The notes under the pieces were generated by a model that saw only the letters and a list, made by a program, of their open reading frames with translations, made no database searches and was not told where the DNA came from. The translations under genes and the position numbers were made by a program. A stretch of 64,000 nucleotides of DNA from Alteromonas sp. BMJM2. GTDB taxonomy: Bacteria > Pseudomonadota > Gammaproteobacteria > Enterobacterales > Alteromonadaceae. The DNA lies in contig NZ_JAPVOT010000008.1 in the NCBI RefSeq assembly GCF_027257845.1, positions 62,001 to 126,000 of the forward strand, in the 5' to 3' direction. Positions within the stretch are counted from its first letter, which is position 1. Each line of letters begins with the position of its first letter. Positions 20,063 through 29,535 of the stretch are shown one piece after another.

Positions 20063-21880
20063 ATGTCTGCATTTGATTCAGCAGCGTTTCTCAAAAATCT
20101 AACGTCGCAACCTGGGGTGTACCGAATGTACAGCCAGCAGGACGACGTTATTTATGTTGGAAAGGCAAAAAATTTAAAAAAACGTGTCTCCAGTTATTTT
20201 CGAACTAATGTAGATAATGCCAAAACGCGCTCATTAGTTAGTCAGATTGCGCATATGGACGTTACCGTTGTTAACAGTGAAACCGAAGCGTTCCTGTTAG
20301 AAAACAATTTTATTAAAAAGTATAAGCCACGCTACAACGTAGTGATGCGCGATGATAAATCTTACCCGTTTATTTTTCTCTCTGAGCACGAACATCCACG
20401 TTTATCATTTCATCGCGGCCCGCAAAAGAAGAAGGGGGAATACTTTGGTCCTTACCCCAGTGCATGGTCGGTAAGGGAAAGCTTAAGATCCATGCAGAGG
20501 ATCTTCCCGGTACGGCAGTGTGAAGACAGTTACTACCGAGCTCGCAGCCGCCCGTGTTTGCAATATCAAATGCAGCGGTGCAGTGCCCCCTGTGTTGAAG
20601 GCTACGTGTCTGATGAAGAGTATAAAGAACAGGTGAATTTTGCTCGTTTGTTTTTGAAGGGCAAAAATCAACAGGTAATTGGCAGCTTAGTTGATAACAT
20701 GGAAAAGGCGAGTGAGTCACTTAACTTCGAGGCAGCGGCTCGCTACAGAGATCAAATTAATGCATTGCGAAAGGTGCAGGAGCGCCAGTGGGTAGCCGGT
20801 ACTCAGGACGAAATGGATGTGTTTGGCTTCGCATTTAAAGGCAACATGGCCTGTATACAGGTGATGTTTATTCGTGAAGGTCAGCTGTTGGGCAGTAAAG
20901 CATTCTTCCCAAAAGTACCCACCATTGCCGATGAAAATGAAGTATTCGAGTCATTCTTCCTTCAGTTTTACCTAGCTGGCAACAAAACCATACCAAAACA
21001 GATTGTGTTGGCGAATACGTTAAGTGATGAATCAGCAATTTCTTCGGTGCTCAGTAGTGAAGCAGGGCATAAAGTCACCTTCTTTAAAGGTGCTCGCGAA
21101 GAAAAACGACAATATTTGGAGCTGGCGCAAACCAACGCAGAGTCTGCTCTTGATGCGCAATACAGCCAACAAAAATCAGTGTTTGCGCGATACCTCGATT
21201 TAGAAACGGCGATGGAAGTAGACAGCCCCATTCAGCGTATGGAATGTTTCGATATCAGTCATACTTCTGGTGAGCAAACCGTGGCGTCCTGCGTGGTGTT
21301 TAACAGAGAAGGGCCGTTAAAGAGCGATTACCGCCGCTATAACATTGAAGGCATAACACCAGGCGATGATTACGCGGCGATGGCGCAAGCTTTAAAACGC
21401 CGATACAAGTCAGTGAAAGAAGTCCAAAAAATACCTGACCTGTTGTTAATTGATGGCGGTAAAGGCCAACTAGCGCAAGCCGAGTCATTTTTTGAGGACT
21501 GGCCACACGATAAAAAGCCAATGTTATTGGGCGTTGCAAAGGGCACCACAAGAAAACCAGGATTAGAAACCCTTATATTGGCGGGCAGTCACGACGTACT
21601 GCCAATGGATAGCCATTCTCCCGCCCTTCATTTAGTGCAGCATATACGGGATGAGTCTCACAGATTTGCGATAACAGGGCATAGAAATAGACGCCAGAAA
21701 GTGAAAACCACCTCGAGCTTAGAATCTATACCAGGTATTGGTGCAAAACGCCGCCAAACGCTGTTGAAATTCATGGGCGGTTTACACGGGCTCAAAAAAG
21801 CCAGTAAGAACGAAATTGCCAATGTCCCTGGTATCAGTCAAGAATTAGCCGACACTATTTACGACCACCTGCACCAATAA
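20063..21880 (+). CDS. uvrC: UvrABC system protein C (excinuclease subunit)
   Basis: Makes both incisions around bulky DNA lesions. The N-terminal GIY-YIG nuclease reads PGVYRMYSQQDDVIYVGKAK (residues ~13-32). A Cys cluster follows (RPCLQYQMQRCSAPC), then the UVR helix near 200-235 that binds UvrB, the RNase H-like nuclease (MECFDISHTSGEQTVAS, LLIDGGKGQLAQA), and a C-terminal helix-hairpin-helix pair (IPGIGAKRRQTLLKFMGG, NVPGISQELADTIYDHL). 605 aa is normal. Functionally it adjoins the photolyases of 56-62 kb only as another UV-repair route. Confidence 0.96.
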   Translation: MSAFDSAAFLKNLTSQPGVYRMYSQQDDVIYVGKAKNLKKRVSSYFRTNVDNAKTRSLVSQIAHMDVTVVNSETEAFLLENNFIKKYKPRYNVVMRDDKSYPFIFLSEHEHPRLSFHRGPQKKKGEYFGPYPSAWSVRESLRSMQRIFPVRQCEDSYYRARSRPCLQYQMQRCSAPCVEGYVSDEEYKEQVNFARLFLKGKNQQVIGSLVDNMEKASESLNFEAAARYRDQINALRKVQERQWVAGTQDEMDVFGFAFKGNMACIQVMFIREGQLLGSKAFFPKVPTIADENEVFESFFLQFYLAGNKTIPKQIVLANTLSDESAISSVLSSEAGHKVTFFKGAREEKRQYLELAQTNAESALDAQYSQQKSVFARYLDLETAMEVDSPIQRMECFDISHTSGEQTVASCVVFNREGPLKSDYRRYNIEGITPGDDYAAMAQALKRRYKSVKEVQKIPDLLLIDGGKGQLAQAESFFEDWPHDKKPMLLGVAKGTTRKPGLETLILAGSHDVLPMDSHSPALHLVQHIRDESHRFAITGHRNRRQKVKTTSSLESIPGIGAKRRQTLLKFMGGLHGLKKASKNEIANVPGISQELADTIYDHLHQ

Positions 21881-21994
21881 CATAGTGACTGGCAAGCATT
21901 AATGATTAAATTAAGGTAAGGTGTGTGGAATTATAGGCCGTAAAGGCTAGCTCTAAAAAATGCCCTCGTTGGCAAAACCTGAGATATATCTTTT

Positions 21995-22567
21995 ATGTGG
22001 AATGTTCCAAATTGTATTACTTTATTCAGAGTAATTTTAATTCCTGTTTTCGTTGTTGTTTACTTTCTAGATTGGCGTTGGGCCCACGAGGCCGGTGCAT
22101 TCGTATTTTGGCTTGCCGCCATCACGGATTGGTTTGACGGTTACCTCGCAAGAAAGCTCGAGCAGTCGACGCCATTTGGCGCCTTTCTCGACCCCGTGGC
22201 GGATAAACTTATCGTTGCCACTGCATTACTCATGATCACCCACAGTTATGCCACCTTATGGATTACGCTACCAGCAGTGGCCTTATTGGTAAGAGAAATT
22301 TATGTATCAGCACTGCGGGAGTGGATGGGTTCTAGTGGCGTTCGCGATGCAGTAAAAGTGTCTTTTATCGGTAAAGCGAAAACCACAGCGCAAATGTTGG
22401 CGTTAATCGGTTTACTTTCAGGGCTTGAAACTTTCATGGGCTTCCCAATTTATTGGGTAACTTTAGGTTATATTCTTCTTTATATCGCAGCGGTGCTGTC
22501 AATTTGGTCAATGGTTGTTTATACAAAAGCGGCTTGGCCACACCTGAAAGGTGTTGCGTCAAATTAA
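21995..22567 (+). CDS. pgsA: CDP-diacylglycerol--glycerol-3-phosphate 3-phosphatidyltransferase
   Basis: Makes phosphatidylglycerol phosphate in the inner membrane. The CDP-alcohol phosphatidyltransferase signature D-G-x2-A-R-x8-G-x3-D-x3-D is complete in the segment DGYLARKLEQSTPFGAFLDP followed by VAD (about residues 49-71). Several hydrophobic helices, 190 aa. The N-terminus MWNVPNCITLFRVILIPVFV is typical. It follows uvrC by about 115 bp and precedes three tRNA genes, as in many gammaproteobacteria. Confidence 0.95.
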   Translation: MWNVPNCITLFRVILIPVFVVVYFLDWRWAHEAGAFVFWLAAITDWFDGYLARKLEQSTPFGAFLDPVADKLIVATALLMITHSYATLWITLPAVALLVREIYVSALREWMGSSGVRDAVKVSFIGKAKTTAQMLALIGLLSGLETFMGFPIYWVTLGYILLYIAAVLSIWSMVVYTKAAWPHLKGVASN

Positions 22568-22655
22568 AATTGATCGCGCTTTAACCAAGTTGAATAAAAA
22601 AATAGCAAACGATCGTCAAAACATGCATTTATCTCAATTTAAACGTGTTTTCGTA

Positions 22656-22683
22656 TTGACAGTTTTGAATGGGTAGGTAAAAT
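22656..22683 (+). promoter_or_regulatory. Sigma-70 promoter of the tRNA-Gly-Cys-Leu operon with GC-rich discriminator
   Basis: A consensus -35 TTGACA (22656-22661) lies 16 bp from TAAAAT (22678-22683). The next bases, GCACCCC, form a GC-rich discriminator as in stringently controlled stable-RNA promoters. Confidence 0.8.
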
Positions 22684-22736
22684 GCACCCCACATTTCGAG
22701 AGGACATAAACCTAACGAGATGTACGATTTAAGAGT

Positions 22737-22812
<76 letters not shown>

Positions 22813-22876
22813 AAATCGCTGGCATTATGTAGTTGTTATTTTGAAGTATAAATTAACACTGCAGTCAGATTACTAC

Positions 22877-22950
22877 GGCGGAATGGCAGAATGGCTATGC
22901 AGCGGATTGCAAATCCGTGGATCTCGGTTCGACTCCGGGTTCCGCCTCCA
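22877..22950 (+). tRNA. tRNA-Cys (GCA)
   Basis: 74-nt cloverleaf from GGCGGAATGGC to GCCTCCA. Anticodon stem GGATT/AATCC frames GCA. CCA is encoded. Confidence 0.97.
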
Positions 22951-23008
22951 TAATCTGTAACGCTACATCAGGTTCTACGCCTGACACCTCGCTGAAAAGC
23001 AACCCAAT

Positions 23009-23095
23009 GCCCGGGTGGTGAAATTGGTAGACACAAGGGATTTAAAATCCCTCGCTGGTAACAGCGTGCCGGTTCAAGTCCGGCCCCGGGCACCA
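23009..23095 (+). tRNA. tRNA-Leu (UAA)
   Basis: 87-nt class II tRNA from GCCCGGGTGG to GGGCACCA with an extended variable arm. The loop TTTAAAA in stem AGGGA/TCCCT gives anticodon TAA. Last of the three-tRNA set; its 3' side borders a decayed gene region. Confidence 0.97.
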
Positions 23096-23382
23096 TTTTA
23101 TGATTGCACACCTTTTGCATGTTTCCCATACAATCAATTCTCAATCTAATACACTCTTTAGTATTAAGCATCAATACCATTAAATGTTGCTGTAAGCAGT
23201 TATATTCATAAATCATTTTTGCCCAACACTCTGTTGCTCATAACTCTATTGTCCAACGCTCTTAATTCAAACTCTTTAAATTTAGACACAGTGCATTGCA
23301 GCGAATGAAAGCATTGGCGTTGTATGTTTGCTTCGCGTGACCTTGCGCCCCTATATCTATTCTTTAGATTAGTGAACACATC

Positions 23383-23675
23383 ATGTCACAACCCCTGAAG
23401 CAACACATTGGCGGTATTTCTATCGTTGTCGATGATTACGATGATGCCCTTGAGTTTTATATTGAAAAACTACAGTTCGTTTTAGTCAACGGCATTGCAT
23501 TAGACGAAGGGAAGCGGTGAGCGTAAACTTTTGGCGAGACTATGAGCACATGAAAGGCAGTGGTGTTGTGTTTGACGAAGAGCCCAGGGTCGAAGAGTAT
23601 GGCACCGTTGTCGTTTTCCAAGATCTATACGGAAACAAATGGGATCTACTGCAAAACAGTGCAGCTAGCGTATAA
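23383..23675 (+). pseudogene. VOC/glyoxalase-family gene with internal deletion and frameshift
   Basis: The first frame reads MSQPLKQHIGGISIVVDDYD and continues to LDEGKR, then stops at 23518. The +1 frame directly continues with NFWRDYEHMKGSGVVF, EEPRVEEYGTVVVFQDLYGN and KWDLL to a stop at 23673. Together these are the beginning and end of a vicinal-oxygen-chelate protein of about 130 aa. The middle (roughly 35-45 residues, including metal/substrate residues) is missing. ATG at 23383. Clearly non-functional as a VOC enzyme. Confidence 0.8.
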
Positions 23676-23732
23676 AATGGCTATCGACTAAAATTCTATA
23701 CAGTCTCAGTAAACCACAGATGCGGTGAGTAC

Positions 23733-24101
23733 ATGACGTTGGACGCGTAATTTAATGAGTGCGGATTTATCATCTTAAGGAATTTTTTCAATAACGAAGA
23801 AATTACCCAGATAGAAACCCACGTCGACCGCATTTACGAAACCTGGACTAAAAAAAACGAGCAAGCCATATACGATTACAGGCTGGTTAACATGCACTCG
23901 TTAACAAGCCCCGAATACTTTAATGACGCCCCACATCAAAGGGAGAAGTTTTTTAGCGCAATTGCGCCGTTTAAGCTCACCTCGGTGCTTGCCAATATCT
24001 TTGGCGAAGGGCTGTATTTCCACAATAAGCAAAGTTGTACTAACAGGAGAGTTACGGCAAATGTGGTACTATTCGCAATAGTATTGATCATCCATTGGTA
24101 A
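23733..24101 (+). pseudogene. Phytanoyl-CoA dioxygenase-like gene remnant
   Basis: ATG at 23733 reads MTLDA, a TAA stop, then in the same frame FNECGFIILRNFFNNEEI and on through THVDRIYETW, NMHSLTSPEYFND and LANIFGEGLYFHNKQ, the usual N-terminal half of PhyH-like iron/2-oxoglutarate dioxygenases. After that the frame turns unlike the family and ends at 24099. The His-x-Asp iron site and the C-terminal half are absent. One nonsense codon plus a 3' deletion make this a pseudogene. The surviving part from 23892 could only give a 69-aa fragment. Confidence 0.65.
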
Positions 24102-24110
24102 GGGTAACCG

Positions 24111-24806
24111 TTGAACTCAGTTATGGCGCTGCGCGCCCAAGAGCTATTAAAAGCAGAGCGCCCATTTCATGCTCGAGGAAGCAAAGTGAAACGCTGTAAT
24201 GCGTGCCTTCTGCCTATTCCTCAATGTATTTGTGCCTACAAACCTGAATTGGGCACGGATGTCGCCGTGTTAATTCTCATGTACAAGGGGGAGTACTTTA
24301 AGCCCACGAATACGGGTCGGTTAATTGCCGATGTGGTGAAGGAAAATTACGCATTTTTGTGGCACCGCACTGAGCCAGCAGCAGATATGCTGGCAATGAT
24401 TAATAACCCCGCCTATCAGCCTGTTGTGGTGTTTCCCCACGAATATGCCAACGAAATCCACCGCATTGACAAACCGCCTGTGTCAGCTGAGAAAAAGCTT
24501 CTTTTTATTTTTCTCGATGGAACCTGGCGCGAAGCTAAAAAAATGTTCAGTAAAAGTGATTACCTTTCAAACTTGCCCGTTTTAGGGGTGAACCTTGAAG
24601 GCTCATCTGATTATTTGCTGCGTGAGTCATCGCATATATTTCAACACTGCACCGCAGAGGTTGGGGTGCATATATTGGCTATGGCTGACGAAAAAGAAGG
24701 GGCAGAAAAGCTTGCTCAGTATTTCAGTATTTTTCGGCGAGAATATGTAAAAGGAAAACCTCATTTGCGCGACAAACTAGACTTTGCCAGTGCGCAGGTG
24801 AAGTAA
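24111..24806 (+). CDS. DTW-domain protein, tRNA-uridine aminocarboxypropyltransferase-like
   Basis: DTW-family enzymes such as E. coli TapT (YfiP) make acp3U in tRNA. Visible are a Cys cluster for metal, [18 protein letters not shown] (residues ~27-44), [10 protein letters not shown], the [12 protein letters not shown] motif (the DTW core, here D-G-T-W) and a C-terminal [12 protein letters not shown]. 231 aa. TTG at 24111 has AAGGG six bases upstream; ATG at 24123 is an alternative. It stands after two pseudogenes and close to tRNA genes; a link is not implied. Whether it is TapT itself or a paralogue cannot be decided here. Confidence 0.8.
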   Translation: MNSVMALRAQELLKAERPFHARGSKVKRCNACLLPIPQCICAYKPELGTDVAVLILMYKGEYFKPTNTGRLIADVVKENYAFLWHRTEPAADMLAMINNPAYQPVVVFPHEYANEIHRIDKPPVSAEKKLLFIFLDGTWREAKKMFSKSDYLSNLPVLGVNLEGSSDYLLRESSHIFQHCTAEVGVHILAMADEKEGAEKLAQYFSIFRREYVKGKPHLRDKLDFASAQVK

Positions 24807-24882
24807 TACGTTTACAAGCCTAAGCATTATTTGCGACACTCTGGTCGCTACATTTTTTCAACTAGCCATTCGGAGATTATTA

Positions 24883-25380
24883 ATGTCATCAGTAACATTT
24901 CAAGGTAATGAAGTAAAAACGGTAGGCGAATTACCCAGTGTAGGCGCAAGTGCACCTGCATTTACGCTAGTTAAAGCAGATTTAAGCGAAGTTGCTTTGT
25001 CTGACTTGTCTGGAAAGCAAGTTGTATTAAACATCTTTCCATCAGTTGATACTGGAACCTGTGCCACATCGGTACGCAAGTTCAATGAACATGCCGCAAC
25101 ACTAGACAATACCGTCGTAATTTGTGTGTCAGCAGACTTACCGTTTGCTGCAGGCCGCTTTTGTGGTGCCGAGGGAATTGAGAATGTTATTACCGGTTCT
25201 ACATTCCGCTCTTCATTTGGCGACGACTACGGTGTTGCGTTTGAATCAGCACCATTAACAGGTTTAATGTCCCGTTGTGTTGTTGTTATCGATACCAAAG
25301 GTAACGTGGTTTACACAGAGCAAGTAGCTGAAACGACTGAAGAACCAAATTATGATGCCGCAGTTGCTGCGTTGAGCTAA
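24883..25380 (+). CDS. tpx: Thiol peroxidase Tpx
   Basis: Atypical 2-Cys peroxiredoxin reducing lipid and other hydroperoxides with thioredoxin. Peroxidatic Cys60 is in [17 protein letters not shown] and resolving Cys94 in [12 protein letters not shown], the exact positions in E. coli Tpx. It opens [15 protein letters not shown] and ends in the usual NYDAAVAAL. 165 aa. GGAG about 8 bp before ATG. Monocistronic by spacing. Confidence 0.95.
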   Translation: MSSVTFQGNEVKTVGELPSVGASAPAFTLVKADLSEVALSDLSGKQVVLNIFPSVDTGTCATSVRKFNEHAATLDNTVVICVSADLPFAAGRFCGAEGIENVITGSTFRSSFGDDYGVAFESAPLTGLMSRCVVVIDTKGNVVYTEQVAETTEEPNYDAAVAALS

Positions 25381-25499
25381 ACTCTCTTAATTGATTGTGC
25401 AGTTTATATAATCGATTGGAAACCGCTGGCATAAATAAGCGTGTCAGCGGTACCCAATGTATTTATACATACTGCGATTTGTATTTTTAGGAGACACCT

Positions 25500-26327
25500 A
25501 TGACATCAACGTTACTTCAAGTTGGAGAGCTTGCCAGTAAAATTCAGGAGAAACCTGTAACCCTTCTGCGAGCGTTGATGGATGATCCGCTTACCCAAAC
25601 ACCCGACAAGCGTGGGGCCATGGTGTTGCCGGCCTCTGTCGATTTAGACCTAGACGGTGAGGGCAGCGATCATGCCACTGGCTTTCCCCACAGTATGCCG
25701 TCTGCCGAAGATCTCGCAGTATATTTAGGTAAGCAGGGCATAACAGCAAACACCACCGTCGTCGCCTATGATACGAGAGGCATTTATAGCGCGCCTCGTG
25801 CTTGGTGGATGCTAAAAGCGCTAGGTCACAATGATGTGTATTTACTTGATGGTGGGCAGCCTGCTTGGAAAGCCGCAGGTCTTCCTGTATCGGAGCAACA
25901 GCACTTTGGCAAACTGACTTACCACCCGTCGCCTCGCAATGGATGGTTTGTCAATTCCAGTGCGGTGCTTCAGTCTCTCAATACAGATGCACAACTGGTA
26001 GATGCGAGAAGTACACCTCGTTTTAGAGGGGAAGTATCTGAACCTCGTGCAGGTGTGCGCTCAGGTCATATGCCTGGCGCATTAAACTTGCCCTTCGGTA
26101 GTCTTATTGATAACGGTCGCTATCTCCCTATAGACTCGCTCAAGCAAGCTTTTGAGCGTGCAGGTATAAATTTATCTTTGCCGATTATTTGTACCTGTGG
26201 GTCGGGAATTACAGCATGTGTTGTTGGTTTTGCCGCCCTTTTATGTGGCGCGAAAGAAGTCTCCATTTATGACGGCTCTTGGTCAGAGTGGGGTGCCGAT
26301 CCTCAATATCCTGTTGTTGTTGATTAA
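25500..26327 (+). CDS. sseA: 3-mercaptopyruvate sulfurtransferase (two rhodanese domains)
   Basis: Transfers sulfur from 3-mercaptopyruvate to thiol acceptors or cyanide. Two rhodanese modules are visible: an inactive N-terminal one (about 1-140, containing VVAYDTRGIYSAPRAWW) and an active one whose loop is CGSGITA with catalytic Cys233. The CG-S-G-hydrophobic-T loop marks mercaptopyruvate enzymes rather than thiosulfate rhodaneses (CRKGVT). 275 aa. TAGGAG upstream of ATG 25500. Confidence 0.88.
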   Translation: MTSTLLQVGELASKIQEKPVTLLRALMDDPLTQTPDKRGAMVLPASVDLDLDGEGSDHATGFPHSMPSAEDLAVYLGKQGITANTTVVAYDTRGIYSAPRAWWMLKALGHNDVYLLDGGQPAWKAAGLPVSEQQHFGKLTYHPSPRNGWFVNSSAVLQSLNTDAQLVDARSTPRFRGEVSEPRAGVRSGHMPGALNLPFGSLIDNGRYLPIDSLKQAFERAGINLSLPIICTCGSGITACVVGFAALLCGAKEVSIYDGSWSEWGADPQYPVVVD

Positions 26328-26428
26328 CTGTTGATTAACGCTTAGGTACAATTTAACAATAAAGACTCAACACTATAGAACCATAGAACCAACGAATCAG
26401 ACATAGTCATTCCAATGGATTGAAAACC

Positions 26429-27154
26429 ATGACTCAAATAAAAACACTGCCAAAAATCGTGGTACTGACTGGTGCAGGCATTTCTGCCGAATCAGGTTTA
26501 AAAACCTTTCGCGATAATAACGGCCTGTGGGAAAATCACAGCGTTGAAGAGGTGGCAACACCACAAGCCTTCGAAAACAACCCTGAGTTAGTATATCGGT
26601 TTTACAATGCGCGCAGAGCACAATTGCAAGACAACCAAGTGTCTGCCAATAAGGCTCACCATGCACTTGCTACATTAGAGCAGCATTGGAAAGCGCAATT
26701 GGTGTTAGTGACACAAAACGTCGATAATTTGCATGAACGCGGGGGCAGCGAGCGTGTGCTGCATATGCACGGCGAACTTCTCTCTGCTCGATGTAGTTTC
26801 TCAAACCAAACATTTGAATGGTCTGAGTCATTTGATGGTAATACGGCGTGTCCTTGCTGTAGCAATAAAACCTTAAGACCAGACATAGTCTGGTTTGGTG
26901 AAATGCCCATGTATATGGACGAAATAATGTCACATATTTCTACCGCAGACATTTTTATCGCCATTGGTACCTCTGGTAATGTGTATCCAGCAGCGGGCTT
27001 CGTGCAGCTAGCTAAAAGCGCGGGTGCCCACACAATTGAGGCGAATTTAGAGCCCGGCAGCTCAAATGCATTATTTGATGAGTCGCTTACGGGGTTGGCC
27101 TCAGAAGTTGTGCCGAAATGGGTCGACGACACTATTGCTCAATATACCAAATAG
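26429..27154 (+). CDS. cobB: NAD-dependent protein deacylase (class III sirtuin)
   Basis: Removes acyl groups from lysine side chains using NAD. It has TGAGISAESGLKTFR, the FYNARRAQL helix whose Tyr and Arg mark desuccinylase/demalonylase sirtuins, TQNVDNLHERGG, catalytic His in MHGELL, and a zinc ribbon with C near ARCSFSNQ and the CPCC pair. FIAIGTSGNVYPAAGF is the NAD site. ATG 26429 gives 241 aa; a TTG nine bases earlier is less likely. The next gene starts 11 nt beyond its stop. Confidence 0.92.
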   Translation: MTQIKTLPKIVVLTGAGISAESGLKTFRDNNGLWENHSVEEVATPQAFENNPELVYRFYNARRAQLQDNQVSANKAHHALATLEQHWKAQLVLVTQNVDNLHERGGSERVLHMHGELLSARCSFSNQTFEWSESFDGNTACPCCSNKTLRPDIVWFGEMPMYMDEIMSHISTADIFIAIGTSGNVYPAAGFVQLAKSAGAHTIEANLEPGSSNALFDESLTGLASEVVPKWVDDTIAQYTK

Positions 27155-27165
27155 AAGACAAAGTA

Positions 27166-27792
27166 ATGCAGTACCTTAACGAATTCCTTACCATCGCTTT
27201 AGTACATTTAGTTGCTGTGGCAAGCCCCGGCCCAGACTTTGCCATTGTGGTGAGAAATAGTGTCGCTTATGGACGTCGAATTGCTATATTCACCAGCGTA
27301 GGCATCGGTGCTGCTATTTTATTGCATGTAGCCTATTCGCTGGTAGGGCTTAGTGTGGTTATTGCCACTACGCCTTGGCTATTTACCACGTTTAGCTATT
27401 TGGCAGCGGCCTATTTACTTTACCTTGCGTTTGGGGCGCTAAGAAGCAGTCCATCTTCGGATGCTATGCCAGATGAGCAAAAAGTCGCAACCGCTATGAT
27501 ATCGCCGAAAAAAGCACTTTGGATGGGTTTTCTGACTAACGGGCTCAATCCTAAAGCTACCTTATTCTTTTTGTCGCTATTCACTGCCATTATCAGTATC
27601 GACACGCCTTTCAGCGTGAGGTTGGGCTATGGCATTTACCTTGCGATAGCCACCGGACTGTGGTTTTGCTTTTTATCCTATATGCTCAGTACCTCAAAAG
27701 TGGCAGAGTTCATTGGCAAGAAAGGCTATTGGTTAGACCGCGCAATGGGCGTTTTATTGGTGGGGTTAGCAGTGAAGCTGGTCGCGGGTTAA
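27166..27792 (+). CDS. LysE/RhtB family amino-acid exporter
   Basis: Six-helix inner-membrane exporter of the LysE superfamily. The start MQYLNEFLTIALVHLVAVAS is followed by PGPDFAIVVRNSVAYGRR, the family signature with P-G-P-D, and later FLTNGLNPKATLFF. 208 aa is normal. Possible substrates are homoserine, threonine or homoserine lactones, which sequence cannot decide. A longer frame from 27118 overlaps cobB and was not used. Close spacing suggests co-transcription with cobB. Confidence 0.88.
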   Translation: MQYLNEFLTIALVHLVAVASPGPDFAIVVRNSVAYGRRIAIFTSVGIGAAILLHVAYSLVGLSVVIATTPWLFTTFSYLAAAYLLYLAFGALRSSPSSDAMPDEQKVATAMISPKKALWMGFLTNGLNPKATLFFLSLFTAIISIDTPFSVRLGYGIYLAIATGLWFCFLSYMLSTSKVAEFIGKKGYWLDRAMGVLLVGLAVKLVAG

Positions 27793-27831
27793 CGCGACCT
27801 GCTTTGGTAAGATTAAGCAGATAGAGCGTGC

Positions 27832-28263
27832 TTACTCTTCAGAATCTGGAGAAAGGGTTGCCAGCATGTCAGCAATTTCTTCTTTTAACTCTTTGTCCTC
27901 AATTTTATTAGCACTCACTTTCGCTGATTCAAGGCTTTTTATGGCTGCGTACTTTTGGCCGCATTCTACCTGTAGTTGCGCCATTGAAAACGCAATGGAA
28001 GAGAGGTGGTCTTTGGAATTTATCTTTTCTGCTTTTTTAAGCGCCTTGGCATAAATAACGAGCGCATCAACCAGTTCTTCTGTGAAATCGGCCAGGGTTT
28101 CCCACTGTTCGGGATGATCTTTTGGAGTATCTTCGTGTTCAATACACAGCGCATTCAGCTCTTTGTATAATGCGTCGAAGGTTTCTCTGTCGTCTTTATT
28201 GGCAGCTTCCATAAGCTGTTCGCTAAGTTGATATACAGCTTTATATATTTTGGTATTGATCAT
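27832..28263 (-). CDS. Small helical protein of unknown function
   Basis: 143 aa, acidic, predicted mostly helical with heptad and TPR-like spacing (ALVIYAKALKKAEKINS, SLESAKVSANKIEDKELKEE). No signal peptide, membrane segment or catalytic motif. Codon use looks like the neighbouring genes and the frame is clean, so it is probably real. It is convergent with the LysE-type gene. Not recognised as a named family; a helical-repeat partner protein is the most that can be said. Confidence 0.65.
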   Translation of the reverse strand: MINTKIYKAVYQLSEQLMEAANKDDRETFDALYKELNALCIEHEDTPKDHPEQWETLADFTEELVDALVIYAKALKKAEKINSKDHLSSIAFSMAQLQVECGQKYAAIKSLESAKVSANKIEDKELKEEIADMLATLSPDSEE

Positions 28264-28803
28264 AAAAACACATGTCCATCTCTGGTATTAAACGCGATAG
28301 CGCTATCGGCAAGCCAAGCAGCAATAAAGTACTGGTGCCATGCAAGTAATAGTCTTCAATAAGTAACTTTCAAGCAGTGATCACAAAGACGCACTCCTTA
28401 AGCAAACGGCAAGCATTCACGCTATGGCAAAATCTCGCGACAAACATCTTTCGAAGTGCCTCGCAGCATGAACGCATAATACCTTAATTATATGAAACGT
28501 GTTTTGCATTCACGAAAGTATTTCTTCAATGTGCTCACTCTTTTAATTGACGTTAATGTCGAACGCTGTCGCAACGCAATACAAACAACAGTCAATAGGC
28601 GCAGATGACTTAGCATAGACGTTGAAAAAGAACGATAGGTGAAAAAGAAAGACAGAAATACAAAGACAGAAAAGCAAACCTTGAATTTTGCCACGTTAAT
28701 AACTATTAACGCACAAAGGCAACTGTTGCTATGTTACAGACAAGCATTCAACTGCGTGAATTGTTATACTCGCGCGGTTATTACGTTTTAAAATAGGAAC
28801 GAA
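28264..28803. other. Gene-free 540-bp intergenic region with two palindromes
   Basis: No convincing coding frame. It holds a perfect 14-bp palindrome CGATAGCGCTATCG (28295-28308) near the start of the minus-strand gene and an 18-bp dyad CGTTAATA-AC-TATTAACG (28694-28711). A TATACT -10-like hexamer lies at 28765-28770 upstream of the gene at 28804. Confidence 0.6.
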
Positions 28804-29535
28804 GTGAAAGACGTTAATTCTGACCGCCTAAACACAACATTGGCAAAGCAATATCAATTCGATCTGAAATCGCTCTTGAAAAAAGCTTCTGTATTAACAA
28901 AAGCTAACTTTTCGCCTCTGCTTCAAAGCAGCGTTGTCTTGTTTCTCGCCTTTGTGGTGATGGGAGTGATTGCTCAACGGTTTATCACTATCAACGATGA
29001 CGGTAGTTATATTTTTGAGCATCAGTCAATTTTTGAAATTGTGGCTATATGTATTGTTTCTCCGTTAATAACCGGCCTTTACATGGCGGGCGTTAAACAT
29101 GCTAGAGGAGAGAGCACCACAGTCTTTTCGGTTTTTGCCTATTTCCCTTTACTGTTTTTAGTTGCGTTAACACAGCTGGTTAACAGCATCTTAGTGCAAT
29201 TAGGCTTAGTGCTACTCATCATTCCTGGCATCTACTTTTATCTCGCATCGTCGTTTGCTCTTATGCTGGTGGCAGATAGAAAATTAACGCCTATCAGCGC
29301 CATTATCCTCTCCTGTCGCGTTTTTAATGCATATTGGAGTCAAATGCTGAGCGTATATGGCGTTTTCTTTCTATTATTTGCTACTGTGCCGCTTACCTTT
29401 GGTTTATCGCTAATTTGGGTATTACCCTTTTATTTCAGCGCGATGGGATTGCTGTACGATGAATTAATAGGAGAACAAGGCGCCAGTGTTACTGCATCAG
29501 GAAATGACGTAAAAGAGTCTAATTTTAATGCATAA
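28804..29535 (+). CDS. Integral membrane protein of unknown function
   Basis: 243 aa with about six hydrophobic segments, including IFEIVAICIVSPLITGLYMA, FPLLFLVALTQLVNSILVQL and VYGVFFLLFATVPLTFGLSL. The pattern resembles DUF975/YciC-like membrane proteins, but no motif fixes a family. GTG start at 28804 with AGGAAC upstream. It overlaps the Bax-like gene by 8 nt, so the two are probably translated together, hinting at an envelope role. Confidence 0.75.
   Translation: MKDVNSDRLNTTLAKQYQFDLKSLLKKASVLTKANFSPLLQSSVVLFLAFVVMGVIAQRFITINDDGSYIFEHQSIFEIVAICIVSPLITGLYMAGVKHARGESTTVFSVFAYFPLLFLVALTQLVNSILVQLGLVLLIIPGIYFYLASSFALMLVADRKLTPISAIILSCRVFNAYWSQMLSVYGVFFLLFATVPLTFGLSLIWVLPFYFSAMGLLYDELIGEQGASVTASGNDVKESNFNA

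Noticed and set aside
22968-23216. 82-codon minus-strand frame over tRNA-Leu
   Set aside because: It reads through the tRNA gene in antisense.
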